This document shows, in pieces, positions 41,487-50,551 of a stretch of 64,000 nucleotides of DNA. The stretch comes from Phytomonas francai. Lineage: Eukaryota; Euglenozoa; Kinetoplastea; Trypanosomatida; Trypanosomatidae. Location: contig MJCC01000018.1 of the NCBI GenBank assembly GCA_001766655.1, positions 108,158-172,157 on the forward strand, written 5' to 3'. The notes beneath the pieces were generated by a model. The model ran no database searches. It was given only the letters and a program-made list of their open reading frames with translations, and was not told the origin of the DNA. How positions within the stretch are numbered: position 1 is the stretch's first letter; every line of letters begins with the position of its first letter. The position numbers and the translations under genes are program-made.

Positions 41487-44400
41487 CTACAAGGGGGCTC
41501 TTCGCTCGCCTTCGCTGTTGGTATCATAGTCCTCGAACCCGAGCAGGTTCTGCGCGAAGAGGCGGGCTGACATGAGGTCCTCCAACATGTCGACCTGGAT
41601 GCCCTCCCCGAGCAGCGAGGTCAAGGCTCCCACGACCTCCACCTTGTCCAAGGCCTCGCCTTTTGTTCCGAGGAGATCAAAAAGGGTTTTGGTCGCGATC
41701 TGCAAGGAGCCCCGCTCGGCGCCGAGGGCGAGAAAGGCCTGCTCGATATCCCGCCGCGAGATCCCGAAGACCGGCCGGTAGTTCACGTACAGCCGAAGAA
41801 ACTGCCCGAAATCGAGCAAAATGCGATCCACGTTGATCTCCGCGATCATCTGATCGCGCGAGCCGTAGAGGTTCGCGACCTCGTAGGTCAGGTGCCCGAT
41901 CTCCATCTCCGTCGGGTAGTACCCGAGCGCGCGCATCAAATTCGGGACCTGCGCGAAGGGCACCGCGCCGAGCAGCTCGTGCTCGGCCGTCGTCTCCTCG
42001 CCCTGATCTCGGATCTGGGCGTAGAAGAAGTAGTCGACGATCTCCTTCATCAGCTTCCCGTCCGTGCCGCCGCGGATCGCGGAGACGAGGTGCCCCATCG
42101 GGACGCTGCTCCCGCGCTCCCACGCCTTCGCGTTCGCGAGCGCGCGATCGCACTTTTCCTGCTCCTCGGCGGGCAGAATTCGCGAGCCGTCGAGGGCCCA
42201 CTGCAGGACGGACTGGTCCTCGCCGCCGGCGGTGAAGGCGAAGCGGCCGTCGTGCGAAATCGCCATGTCGACGATCTCGCCCGGGTGCGCGAGGAGCCCG
42301 ACCGCCGCGCGCGGGTTTCCGAGCAGCGGGAGCTGCACGAGCCCGATCACGCGCTCCTTCGTGATGTAGAAAAGGCACTGCCGGGGGGCCCCCGCCGACG
42401 AGGCCTCCTCGCCTTTCGAAGACGTCGACGGCGGGTTTTTCACCACGGCCATGCCGGTGATGGGGCCGCCGAAGGTCGGCGCGAGCACCGTCTTCACGCA
42501 CTGCCGGCTCCAATCGCTCGTGTAGACGCTTAGCTTGTACTCGTCCGTGGCGATCACGAGGAGGTCCCTCGTCTTGGGCGAGAGAAGGCCGTCCTCGGAG
42601 AGGCTTCCGAGGCTGTCCGCGAGGCTCCCGAGGCTCCCGCGCTCCTCGCAGATGGTGTAGGTGAAGTCGTCGCGCGGGAAGTCGCGCTCGTCGAGGGCCG
42701 TGGTGGCGGTGGTCCACAGAAAACCCGTCGGGCGCGCGCCCTGCGTGATGCGGTGGGCCGCGCGCGGCACTAGCCCCTCCTCCGCGCACGATTTCATCAA
42801 ATCGTACTCGATCAGCCGCCGATCCTGGCCAACGGAGAGCAGACGAAGGCCCTCGCCGCCCGATCGGGCGTGGAATTGAATCGCACAGATCGCGTCCTTG
42901 TGCGTGCGATGATAGCCGATAAACTCCCACTCAAGCGGGGGAGGAGGAGGAGGAGGAGGAGGAGGAGGATAAGGAGAGGAAGCGGGGGATTTTTTATCAC
43001 TCGGGGGCTTCTTTCCCTGGGAGGGGGGGCGAAGCTCGTACAACCCGACACACCCGCCCGAGGTTCCCGTCGCCAACATCCTTCCGTCTGGCGAAAAGAC
43101 CATTTTGAGAACCTCCTCGAAGCGTTTTTGGGGTTTGAACGTTTTTCGTTCCTCGAGGGTAGCCGCATCGAGGATTTTGACCGTGCCGTTTGTGCATCCC
43201 ACCGCGAGCACCGCGCCCGTCGGGTCGAAGGCGAGCGATTGCAGGCGCAAATTACGAAAAATTGACAGCACCATCACCCGCTTTTGGAGATAATCCCAGA
43301 TGTGCAAAGTCCCGCTAAGCCCGCAAATCGCCAGCCAAGGTCTCGACGGATGCGCGGCAATCCCTTGAATCGCGAGTTCTTGTCCTTGCAAAAGGAGCTT
43401 GCCGCGGAGGAGCTCGGGATTGCCGGTGTGGAATGCCTTCGCGGAGACGTCGATGATCATCGCGTTGCTGGTGGAGACCATAAAATCGGGCGCGGCGAAG
43501 CTCACCGAGGCGGAACTGCTGCTGTAGGCGAGGTGCTGCGCCGCGCGCCCGCAATTCTCCTTTTCGATCGCCGCGTACGACGCGAACGACGAGGGCCCGT
43601 GGTCCAAACTCACTGAAACGATCGGCCCGCCGTTGAGCCCCTCAAACCACGCGACGAGGCGCAATTTGTGATCTAAAAACCGCACATGGCCGTCCATCCC
43701 GCCCGTAATAATGTACCCCGCCTCCGCGGTCAGACAGGTGACCCCGCCGTTATGCACGCGGACGCGCTTGAGGAGCGTCTTATCCACCTCCTTCTGCGCG
43801 CGATCGCTCGGGAGGAGGTCCCAGAGGGCGACCTCGCCGTCCACGGTGCCGCTGCACGCCATCGTCGTGCCCGGGATGAAGACCGTCTGCGTGAAGTGCC
43901 CGATCGCCGCCCCCTTCCAGTCCCCCGGGATGATCGGCGGGGAGTAGTACGTGAGCCGGCCGTCCGCCCAGCTCCAGAAGAGCACCCGGCGCAGGCCGTT
44001 CGTGCAGATCAGGTGCGGGTTGTCGGGGGCGAAGCGGATGCAGCTCTGCTCGTCCTGCGCGGGGATCCGCCGGACGTACTCCGGGGTGTCGTCGTCGTCG
44101 TCGTCCTCCTCGTCCTCCTGCTCGTCGTCGTCGTTGTCGTCGTCTCGAGCCCGCCCCCGGACTTCCTCGTCTTCGTCCTCGTCGCCCTCCCTCGGCGCGC
44201 GCGCGGGGGAGGCCTGGGAGGGCGTCCTGGTGGCCGCGCGGAGGCCCGTCCCGGCGGGCCGGGCGGTCCACCCCCAGATCACCACCTCCTGCGGCGTCCG
44301 CCGGTTGAGGGCGGCGATGTAGAGCCCGCAGGGCGACATCGCGCAGCTGACGACGCCGCCGTAGCGCCCCACGGCGATCGTGCGGACCGGCAGCCCACTC

Positions 44401-45143
44401 CACGTATCCCAGACGATCATCAGCGCGCGGTCGTCGTCCGCGTCGTCGCGGGCCGCGCGGGGGTCGCGGGCCATCGCGGCCTCCTGCGCCGCCATCGTCG
44501 CCGTGTAGTCCTCGGCCTGCGAGAGAAAGCGCACCGACGGCGGCTTCTCCGCGCCCTGCGGCGGGGGCGGGGCGCCCGCGCCCTTTTCCTTTCCCCGATT
44601 CCCCCCGTCCACGGTCACGACGAAGCGGCGGTTGTGGCTCGCGCAGGAGGCCACGATCGCGTGCGCGTGGCCCTGCAGGACGCGCTGCGCGTGCCGCGTC
44701 GCGTCGTAGATCACCCCGACCTGCCCGACGGCATAAAAGACTTTTCGATGGGCGAACGCGCGGGCGGGGGAGGGGGCCGTGCCCGCGGCCTCCTGCGCGG
44801 CGGGAAGCGGCCCGCTGAGGTTATAAATGCAGGCCTTGAAGTCCCGGTTCAGGCCGAAGGCCCACTCGAGCGAGAGGCCCGCCACCGACCCCGGCGGCGC
44901 CCCGGGCGCGCGCCGGAGGAAGGCCGCGCCGGGGGGGGCCCCCATCGCAATCCCCCGTTTGCCTCCCCGCAGCGAAAGGTTCGGGCTCGCGATGGGGTTC
45001 TGGGCGATGAGATTACTGCTGCTGACATCCCCGGCCCCCACTCGGCCCTCGCTGCCGCCTCCAAAAAACCCGCTCGAAGCCGCGCTGGGTTCGATATCCT
45101 TCAAAAGGGGATCCTCCGAGTACTCACCGTTCGCCGCAGGCAT
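41487..45143 (-). CDS. CFAP251: CFAP251 (WDR66) ciliary calmodulin/spoke-associated protein
   Basis: 1218 residues. WD40-type beta-propeller repeats fill most of residues 90-1000 (for example LICTNGLRRVLFWSWADG; ITGGMDGHVRFLDHKL; LAVGCTNGTVKILDA; AFTAGGEDQSVLQWALDG). The last 200 residues match the C-terminal domain unique to CFAP251/WDR66: IVDYFFYAQIRDQGEET, VPNLMRALGYYPTEMEI, INVDRILLDFGQFLRLYVNYRPVFG and a TKGEALD segment. The protein belongs to the calmodulin- and spoke-associated complex at the base of radial spoke 3 on axonemal microtubules, so this predicts a motile flagellum. Low-complexity inserts include an acidic Asp/Glu stretch near 340-360 and a run of prolines near 731 from GGA triplets. 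Length is close to the human protein. Confidence 0.92.
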   Translation of the reverse strand: MPAANGEYSEDPLLKDIEPSAASSGFFGGGSEGRVGAGDVSSSNLIAQNPIASPNLSLRGGKRGIAMGAPPGAAFLRRAPGAPPGSVAGLSLEWAFGLNRDFKACIYNLSGPLPAAQEAAGTAPSPARAFAHRKVFYAVGQVGVIYDATRHAQRVLQGHAHAIVASCASHNRRFVVTVDGGNRGKEKGAGAPPPPQGAEKPPSVRFLSQAEDYTATMAAQEAAMARDPRAARDDADDDRALMIVWDTWSGLPVRTIAVGRYGGVVSCAMSPCGLYIAALNRRTPQEVVIWGWTARPAGTGLRAATRTPSQASPARAPREGDEDEDEEVRGRARDDDNDDDEQEDEEDDDDDDTPEYVRRIPAQDEQSCIRFAPDNPHLICTNGLRRVLFWSWADGRLTYYSPPIIPGDWKGAAIGHFTQTVFIPGTTMACSGTVDGEVALWDLLPSDRAQKEVDKTLLKRVRVHNGGVTCLTAEAGYIITGGMDGHVRFLDHKLRLVAWFEGLNGGPIVSVSLDHGPSSFASYAAIEKENCGRAAQHLAYSSSSASVSFAAPDFMVSTSNAMIIDVSAKAFHTGNPELLRGKLLLQGQELAIQGIAAHPSRPWLAICGLSGTLHIWDYLQKRVMVLSIFRNLRLQSLAFDPTGAVLAVGCTNGTVKILDAATLEERKTFKPQKRFEEVLKMVFSPDGRMLATGTSGGCVGLYELRPPSQGKKPPSDKKSPASSPYPPPPPPPPPPPLEWEFIGYHRTHKDAICAIQFHARSGGEGLRLLSVGQDRRLIEYDLMKSCAEEGLVPRAAHRITQGARPTGFLWTTATTALDERDFPRDDFTYTICEERGSLGSLADSLGSLSEDGLLSPKTRDLLVIATDEYKLSVYTSDWSRQCVKTVLAPTFGGPITGMAVVKNPPSTSSKGEEASSAGAPRQCLFYITKERVIGLVQLPLLGNPRAAVGLLAHPGEIVDMAISHDGRFAFTAGGEDQSVLQWALDGSRILPAEEQEKCDRALANAKAWERGSSVPMGHLVSAIRGGTDGKLMKEIVDYFFYAQIRDQGEETTAEHELLGAVPFAQVPNLMRALGYYPTEMEIGHLTYEVANLYGSRDQMIAEINVDRILLDFGQFLRLYVNYRPVFGISRRDIEQAFLALGAERGSLQIATKTLFDLLGTKGEALDKVEVVGALTSLLGEGIQVDMLEDLMSARLFAQNLLGFEDYDTNSEGERRAPL

Positions 45144-45705
45144 GAGAGATACCCTTACCGACCGCGGACTCTGTGCTTCCCTTGATAGTACTAATTAGAT
45201 AGATGTATGCTTTTGGTATGGTTCCCCGCCGTCTGCGAGCAGCTTCCGGGAACATTTGCGTGCAAGAGTGATGCGGATTTTAAGGCGAGGAGGAGCAAAA
45301 AAAAACAACAAAAAAACGTTAAAGCATACTGGGAACACCCCCCCCCAACACCCAACCTATCCCAAAGGAAACATCCAGAAAACGTAATTTTTGTATCTAT
45401 TAGCAAAGATTCAGCTGATAGGCCTATTTTTTTTTTTTTTTAAGATTTAAATTATGTGTATACCATTACTACCTCATTTTTCGTTTAGCGGTACTGATAA
45501 ATATCTTGTTTAGCTTGTCCTCCCATCGAGTTATTTAAAGAAACACCACTAATTAAAATGCGCCGAATACAAATTTGACCTAAACGCACACCCCTCCCTC
45601 TATTCCACTCCCAGGGCCAGGGTTCCATACGAAAGCAACCAACCGCCTTTCCGAGAGAAACGCCCTCTCTCTCTTTCTTGTTTCGACCCCCAATGTTAGG
45701 GCCGC
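45144..45705. other. Intergenic region, no gene seen
   Basis: It contains A-rich runs at 45297-45319 and a T run at 45427-45441. The A-rich runs are pyrimidine-rich on the transcribed strand and lie about 155 bp upstream of CFAP251, a fitting place for its splice acceptor. Confidence 0.6.
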
Positions 45706-46686
45706 TCAGGCGTAATTCCGCGAGCCCGGGTTCGCATGACCGCCGCCGCCTCCGCCTCCGCCTCCGCCGCCCTGGCGATTGGGGTCGTGGTACTGATGGG
45801 CGAGGGTGGTGATCTGCGCGACCTCTTTTCGCAGGAGCATGACCATGCACTTGATCATGAGGGCGTCCTTGAAGCGCTGGGTGTTGACGTCCTCGCGGGC
45901 GGCGGCGTGGGGGTGGGTCTCGAGCCCCTCCGCCTTGATCGCGTGGGCGCGCTCGAGGGCGGCGAGGAGGCGGCGTTCGGCGGGGCCGGCCGGGCCGGCG
46001 CGCGCGGCGGCGATCGCGTCCTCGAGGCGGCCCTGCGCGGCGAGGAGGGCCTCGGCCGCCCCGCCCTCGGCCGCGCGCGCGGCGACGTGGTCGAGGTTCC
46101 GCAGCCCCCCCACGGGGGTTTCCCCGCCCCCGACGAGCCCCCGCAGGTGCGCGAGGACGACGTCGCTGGCGGCGTGGCCGCGGGTGGTGAAGCGGATGCG
46201 CAGGGTCGCGAGGCGGGTGCAGGCCGCGCGGCCGCGCGCGCGCTCGGGGCCGTCCGGCAGGAGTTGATTCCGCGTGATGTGCGCGGCCCAGCGGACGCCG
46301 GCCTCGCCCGCGGCCGGGGCTGGGAGGGCGCAGGAGAGGTGCAGCGCGAGCCGCGGCGCGCGGCCGGCGAAGGCCGCGGCCGGGGCCTCCCCCCACGCCC
46401 GCAGCTGCTCCGCCGAGGCCTCGGCCGGCGGGCTGCCCGCCGCGTACCAGCCGATCGGCCGCGCCGCGCGAAGACGGACGCGGCGGTCGCGCTCGTCGGC
46501 GTAGGCGCGGGCGGCCACGTCGGCGTACGGCGCCGCGTGCGTCATCGGGACGAAGTCGCTCACGCGGATGTGGTCGACCGCGTGCACGCCGAAGAGGAAC
46601 CCCGCGGCGACCCCGCGCCGCTTCGCATGCTCGACGATCGCGGCCGCCACGTACGGCGAGACGTCCACCTCCTGCAGCTGGGACAT
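45706..46686 (-). CDS. EIF3F: Translation initiation factor eIF3 subunit F (MPN domain)
   Basis: 326 residues from the ATG at 46686 (MSQLQEVDVSPYVAAAIVEH). The MPN fold is recognisable: the DVSPYVAAAIVEH opening, AAGFLFGV, the GWYAAG motif typical of eIF3f (GWYATG in animals), and a C-terminal helical part (DALMIKCMVMLLRKEVAQIT). The JAMM zinc-binding HxH...D set is absent, so it is a non-catalytic MPN subunit, as expected. It acts in the eIF3 complex on the 40S ribosome. The C-terminus ends in a polyglycine run (GGC-type triplets near 45740-45770). The frame also runs upstream across an assembly gap, but that part is not protein-like. The next gene upstream, beyond the gap, is the 143-residue protein. 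Confidence 0.85.
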   Translation of the reverse strand: MSQLQEVDVSPYVAAAIVEHAKRRGVAAGFLFGVHAVDHIRVSDFVPMTHAAPYADVAARAYADERDRRVRLRAARPIGWYAAGSPPAEASAEQLRAWGEAPAAAFAGRAPRLALHLSCALPAPAAGEAGVRWAAHITRNQLLPDGPERARGRAACTRLATLRIRFTTRGHAASDVVLAHLRGLVGGGETPVGGLRNLDHVAARAAEGGAAEALLAAQGRLEDAIAAARAGPAGPAERRLLAALERAHAIKAEGLETHPHAAAREDVNTQRFKDALMIKCMVMLLRKEVAQITTLAHQYHDPNRQGGGGGGGGGGGHANPGSRNYA

Positions 46687-46711
46687 CACGAAGGAGGGGG
46701 TGGGGGGGTGG

Positions 46712-46761
46712 NNNNNNNNNNNNNNNNNNNNNNNNNNNNNNNNNNNNNNNNNNNNNNNNNN
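46712..46761. other. Assembly gap (50 N) just upstream of eIF3f
   Basis: Fifty N, the conventional length for a gap of unknown size, in a G-rich stretch 25 bp upstream of the eIF3f start codon. The 5' UTR of eIF3f is therefore incomplete. Confidence 1.
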
Positions 46762-47370
46762 GGGCGCACGGAACACCTGCTCACGACGGGAGGGGGGGTC
46801 GGTGTGCCGGATTGCTAAAGAGGCCGGATGTGCCTGGCGTGTGTGGTTTACGTATTCTCCTAAAGGGGACCCTACAACGGAAAAGGCAATGGGGGGTGGG
46901 TGGGGGGAAGAAAAAGGAAAAAGGTGTCTACACAAAAGCTTAAAGCATCTTAAACAGCAACAACAAAGGACGGGGTTGATGGGGAGAGCGGAGGACGCAA
47001 GGCCCCTCCTCTCCCTTCCTCGAGTCGAAACAGTTTGCCATTTCGGTCTTTTTTTTTTTGTCAAATCTAATACTAAAAGGATCACTCCACTTTCCGATAA
47101 CACCATTCAAATATGCATCTCGTGCCGTGAGTTTGCGCTCCCTTCTCATCGTTTTTCCCTTCTTCACTGGCTCCCTTCTGAAAAGAAACGAAAAAAAACA
47201 TAAGGGCTCCCATGGAAAGCGCACGAGTGCCATAAACTACTATTCACTTGCGCACACCTACACCTACACACACAAAGCAAGCAGCTAATAATAATTACCA
47301 AAATAGAATAATTCCACTAAACGGTATTCCTTTCCCTCCTTCTCCTTCTATTCCCTCGACGCCTGGTGGG
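46762..47370. other. Intergenic region between eIF3f and the 143-residue gene
   Basis: No gene seen. A-rich and G-rich runs at 46880-46925 would be pyrimidine-rich on the transcribed strand and could guide trans-splicing of eIF3f. Confidence 0.55.
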
Positions 47371-47802
47371 TCAATGACTCAAATGGGCATCTTTATGGTA
47401 GAAATCCTTCCCGGGAAGAGTATCGCCCGGGGGTTGAACCACCAAATCCCTTGGCCCGTACGAGGCGTAGAACCTCTCCAAGTCCACAAAACACCGCACA
47501 CGGAGTTGATCCTGCGGAGAGAGCTTCCGAACCTCCTCCAGCGAGCCTCCCCAGCGCATAATCATAGCTTTTTCACAGAAATCCCGATCTAACGTATGAT
47601 CATTATGCCATCGATGAAAGTAATACACAAAGGGAATGGCGACCGCCCAGATCCGGAAGTCACCCGGGATTAGCCATAGGAGGGTCCCATTCCACACGCG
47701 ATGCCAGTAAAACTCTGTAATAGCGCGCGCCCGAAGGGTGGATTTTCTGAGAAACGAATTCGGTAAAATCCGATGGGCTTTGTAAGTGGAAAAGAAAACC
47801 AT
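47371..47802 (-). CDS. Unknown 143-residue single-TM protein, probably mitochondrial
   Basis: An ATG-started frame on the same strand as its neighbours. The N-terminal 40 residues are basic and poor in acidic residues (MVFFSTYKAHRILPNSFLRKSTLRARAITEF), compatible with a mitochondrial presequence. One hydrophobic segment follows near residues 40-62 (LLWLIPGDFRIWAVAIPFVYYF). The C-terminal 80 residues are soluble and charged. This looks like a small inner-membrane protein, for example an accessory subunit of a respiratory complex, but I recognise no family and the localisation is inference. Composition, length and gene order all support a real gene. Confidence 0.7.
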   Translation of the reverse strand: MVFFSTYKAHRILPNSFLRKSTLRARAITEFYWHRVWNGTLLWLIPGDFRIWAVAIPFVYYFHRWHNDHTLDRDFCEKAMIMRWGGSLEEVRKLSPQDQLRVRCFVDLERFYASYGPRDLVVQPPGDTLPGKDFYHKDAHLSH

Positions 47803-48662
47803 TATCTAATGTACACTGAATACCCTTTTCCTCCTATGAATCCTAACGTTAATTGAACGGAGCAAACTAAAGTTGGAGTTACTAATCGAATATCGCACTG
47901 AAACCTTTCAAAGTAGAGATGTCCAAGCAGGGATAGATAGAACACAAGATAGTTCCTCCTCGAGTTGCTTTGTCTGATTTTTTTCCCCTTCTAGTAAAAA
48001 ATGGAAGCAAGAAAAAATAATTATACCATGTGTGGAAGCTCCACCAGTCTACGCCATTGTAGCATCGCTCTCCAAGGATTTGCTGCATACCCCATAACTC
48101 AAACGTACATATCCGCATTTCCGAAGTGAGAATCGAGACGATATTTTTCCTGCGGAAGGGAGAGAGGAAGCCGGAAAAATAGGAAATCGTTCGGTATATT
48201 AAGGCAACTAAATAAATGCGCAGTTCATTTTTTTAAATCCATCAGAGGAACAATAGCTTAGAATCATTAAAGGTCTGACTACGTCGTCCATATCTATCTA
48301 TCTATCTATCTATATATATAGATATATAGATATACGTATTCTTCACAATCTACACCGCTTCATACACTTTGCGTTTTACTCAACCAGGCGATATATATTA
48401 TTTTTGAAACCTATGGGGTGGGGGTACATTTTCACACGTAAATATAATAAATTAATAAAATTAAAGGGCGGATTCATTCGAAACCGTTATGAAAACGGAG
48501 GAAGAAAAGAGAAAAAAAAATAGAAAACATGAGATTCTAATAATTTCTCTTTATATGTATGGAATGGATCGTTTGAGTTTAGAAAGCTTGTAAAAGCTAT
48601 ATATCGGCCTCATTTTCCTGTGAATTACCCTCTCATCCCCCACTTCTTCTTTTCATTTGCTT
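47803..48662. other. Intergenic region with TCTA/TA microsatellite
   Basis: AT-rich, with a (TCTA)n/(TA)n run at about 48292-48335. No gene is supportable. Confidence 0.6.
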
Positions 48663-50087
48663 TTACTCAACGACGCGCAAACCAGTGCTTTTCAGATCAT
48701 ACACTCGACGATACTCCTCGTAGAGGTTCTGCAGGGCCTCAATGTACTTTCCTCGCCAATAATCGATCTCCGCAGCGGTCGGATTTTCAATTTTTGGGAG
48801 TTCAACAGGCTTTCCTACCACCACTATAATAGGCTTCCTCAGCGGCATGATCGCCACCCCTGGCATTACGCCTTTTAAAATGGGAATCGCCACCCCGGTG
48901 AGGCGTTTGATCAATTTCACCCCTCGCCGTACGAGAGGGTGATCGGCGAGCTTGGAATGCTCAAAGACGCCGTTCTCGCCGAATCCGTAAACGGGAACGA
49001 GCGCTGCGCCCTCTTGCAACGCAATTTTCACAAATCCTACGCGTTTTTTTAACACTAAATCGTTCGTACAGGGGCGGGATACGATGGCTTCCTCCGCACC
49101 GCCAACTACCAACAGCACCGATTCCCCCTTTCCCGCGCGCAGCGTTTGGCGAATCGCGGACGCGCTCGCGTCCCCGCATCCCGTGAAGAGCAGAACCTGA
49201 CGAAAAAACGGAATAAAAAAGTTAAACTTTAGGCTTTGAACGTGAATTTGAATCCACGGTAGGGCCTTGGAGGCTCGATTGACGTCTAGGGCGAAGTTGA
49301 GCAGCGCGCCAAAGCTCAGTACGCCGTGTGGGTGATATAGAAAGATATAATTCTTTTCGTTATTGAACTTCGCCCGGACTTCCTTCGAAATCAAAAAACG
49401 CGTGGGAAAGTAATCCCGATAGTACTTCCAGATATCCAAACGCGCGAAAGCCATGTTTCTCTTTACCGGAAACCTTGGCCGACCCACTGTAAAGATAAAA
49501 ACGAGGTATACTAGCATAAACGGCATGGTATATCGGCAATATAAGAGTAAACTGACCACAAGCAGGGATAAGGAGCCCCCTATGAAGAAATTAAACGTCG
49601 AAACAACGAGCGTTCCCGCCAATACATCGACAAAATGCCGAGGAGCCCCTTTCCAACGCTCCCAAAGAGTTCCTTCTCCCCTGCACGCATTTCCACCACA
49701 ATACGAGAAGGAAGGAAGTTTGGACGCGGCGTATTTCTCTAAAGAGGTAAGAAGGCGATCTGCCGTTGCTTTGGTGTTTTCGTAGTGCATTTCTAACGCG
49801 GAGACTATCGTGGGCTCGACAGCGCCGCTAGGATTATTTTCCTTTTCCGACGAAACCGACGATTTTTCACCGGTGGCGAAGCTCAGCGCCTCTCGGAGTT
49901 GTTGAACCTCCAATACGGAGATAAAATCCCCGCGGGTTTCGATTTCCTTCAGTAGTTCAATTGCGGAAAGAACGGAGCTCATTTGTTTGCTTTTTTCTTC
50001 AAGCGAGATGGGAGCGGGGGGGTGCTTAGGAAGGGCCTTGATGGCGTACGGAGAGCTAGTCGACTCCCCACTTTCGACGGAAGACAT
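48663..50087 (-). CDS. DGAT2-family acyltransferase
   Basis: 474 residues. The C-terminal 270 residues are a DGAT2/MOGAT-type membrane acyltransferase: a YFP motif (RDYFPTRFLI), the catalytic HPHG box in YIFLYHPHGVLSFG near residue 251, the GGAEEAI motif, and KRVGFVKIALQEGAALVPVYGFGEN. These enzymes transfer a fatty acyl group from CoA to diacylglycerol or related alcohols at the ER and lipid droplets; the exact acceptor (diacylglycerol, monoacylglycerol, wax alcohol) cannot be read from sequence. A hydrophobic region of two probable helices near residues 165-205 precedes the domain, as in the family. The first 150 residues are a soluble extension not found in typical DGAT2. All key motifs are intact. 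Confidence 0.88.
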   Translation of the reverse strand: MSSVESGESTSSPYAIKALPKHPPAPISLEEKSKQMSSVLSAIELLKEIETRGDFISVLEVQQLREALSFATGEKSSVSSEKENNPSGAVEPTIVSALEMHYENTKATADRLLTSLEKYAASKLPSFSYCGGNACRGEGTLWERWKGAPRHFVDVLAGTLVVSTFNFFIGGSLSLLVVSLLLYCRYTMPFMLVYLVFIFTVGRPRFPVKRNMAFARLDIWKYYRDYFPTRFLISKEVRAKFNNEKNYIFLYHPHGVLSFGALLNFALDVNRASKALPWIQIHVQSLKFNFFIPFFRQVLLFTGCGDASASAIRQTLRAGKGESVLLVVGGAEEAIVSRPCTNDLVLKKRVGFVKIALQEGAALVPVYGFGENGVFEHSKLADHPLVRRGVKLIKRLTGVAIPILKGVMPGVAIMPLRKPIIVVVGKPVELPKIENPTAAEIDYWRGKYIEALQNLYEEYRRVYDLKSTGLRVVE

Positions 50088-50551
50088 CGTATTCTTTGAT
50101 TAATATATGAAACTCTATATAGAAGTAAGAAACGATTACTTGATGTCTTTCTTCACTTCTTTGGAATACGGCTTCCTCAATAGTCACCTTGCTCCTCAGA
50201 TGCGAAGAAGCAACACAGCGAACGCAAAAGGATAGGGGGAGGGAAGACAAATAAATAATCAAGTTTGAAATAATTTTTTTTTAAAAGTCCAGCGATCACT
50301 TATTATTTTTATCGATAAAAGGAGAGCTCCTAGTGTGGTATGGTGCCAATATAAATAGGATAGTCGATTATTCAAAAAGGAGGAATGTGAAGGGGGGGGG
50401 GGGAGGGGGGCTAAGTCTCTATACGCACTGTTGGCGGAGAGATTAGCAGCGAGCCTACACCATTTCCTTTTTCTAAAAATCGCCAATGCCGATGGATGGG
50501 TGACCCACCCTTCCATTCCACCTATTCCCCCTTTCCCATTGAATGCGTCAA
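50088..50551. other. Intergenic region with G/C runs
   Basis: About 460 bp between uL24m and the acyltransferase. A G-rich run at 50391-50410 is C-rich on the transcribed strand and may be the polypyrimidine tract of the acyltransferase mRNA. No gene seen. Confidence 0.55.

Noticed and set aside
43686..45185. 499-residue plus-strand frame opposite CFAP251
   Set aside because: Antisense shadow; Arg/Val/Asp-rich with no domain.
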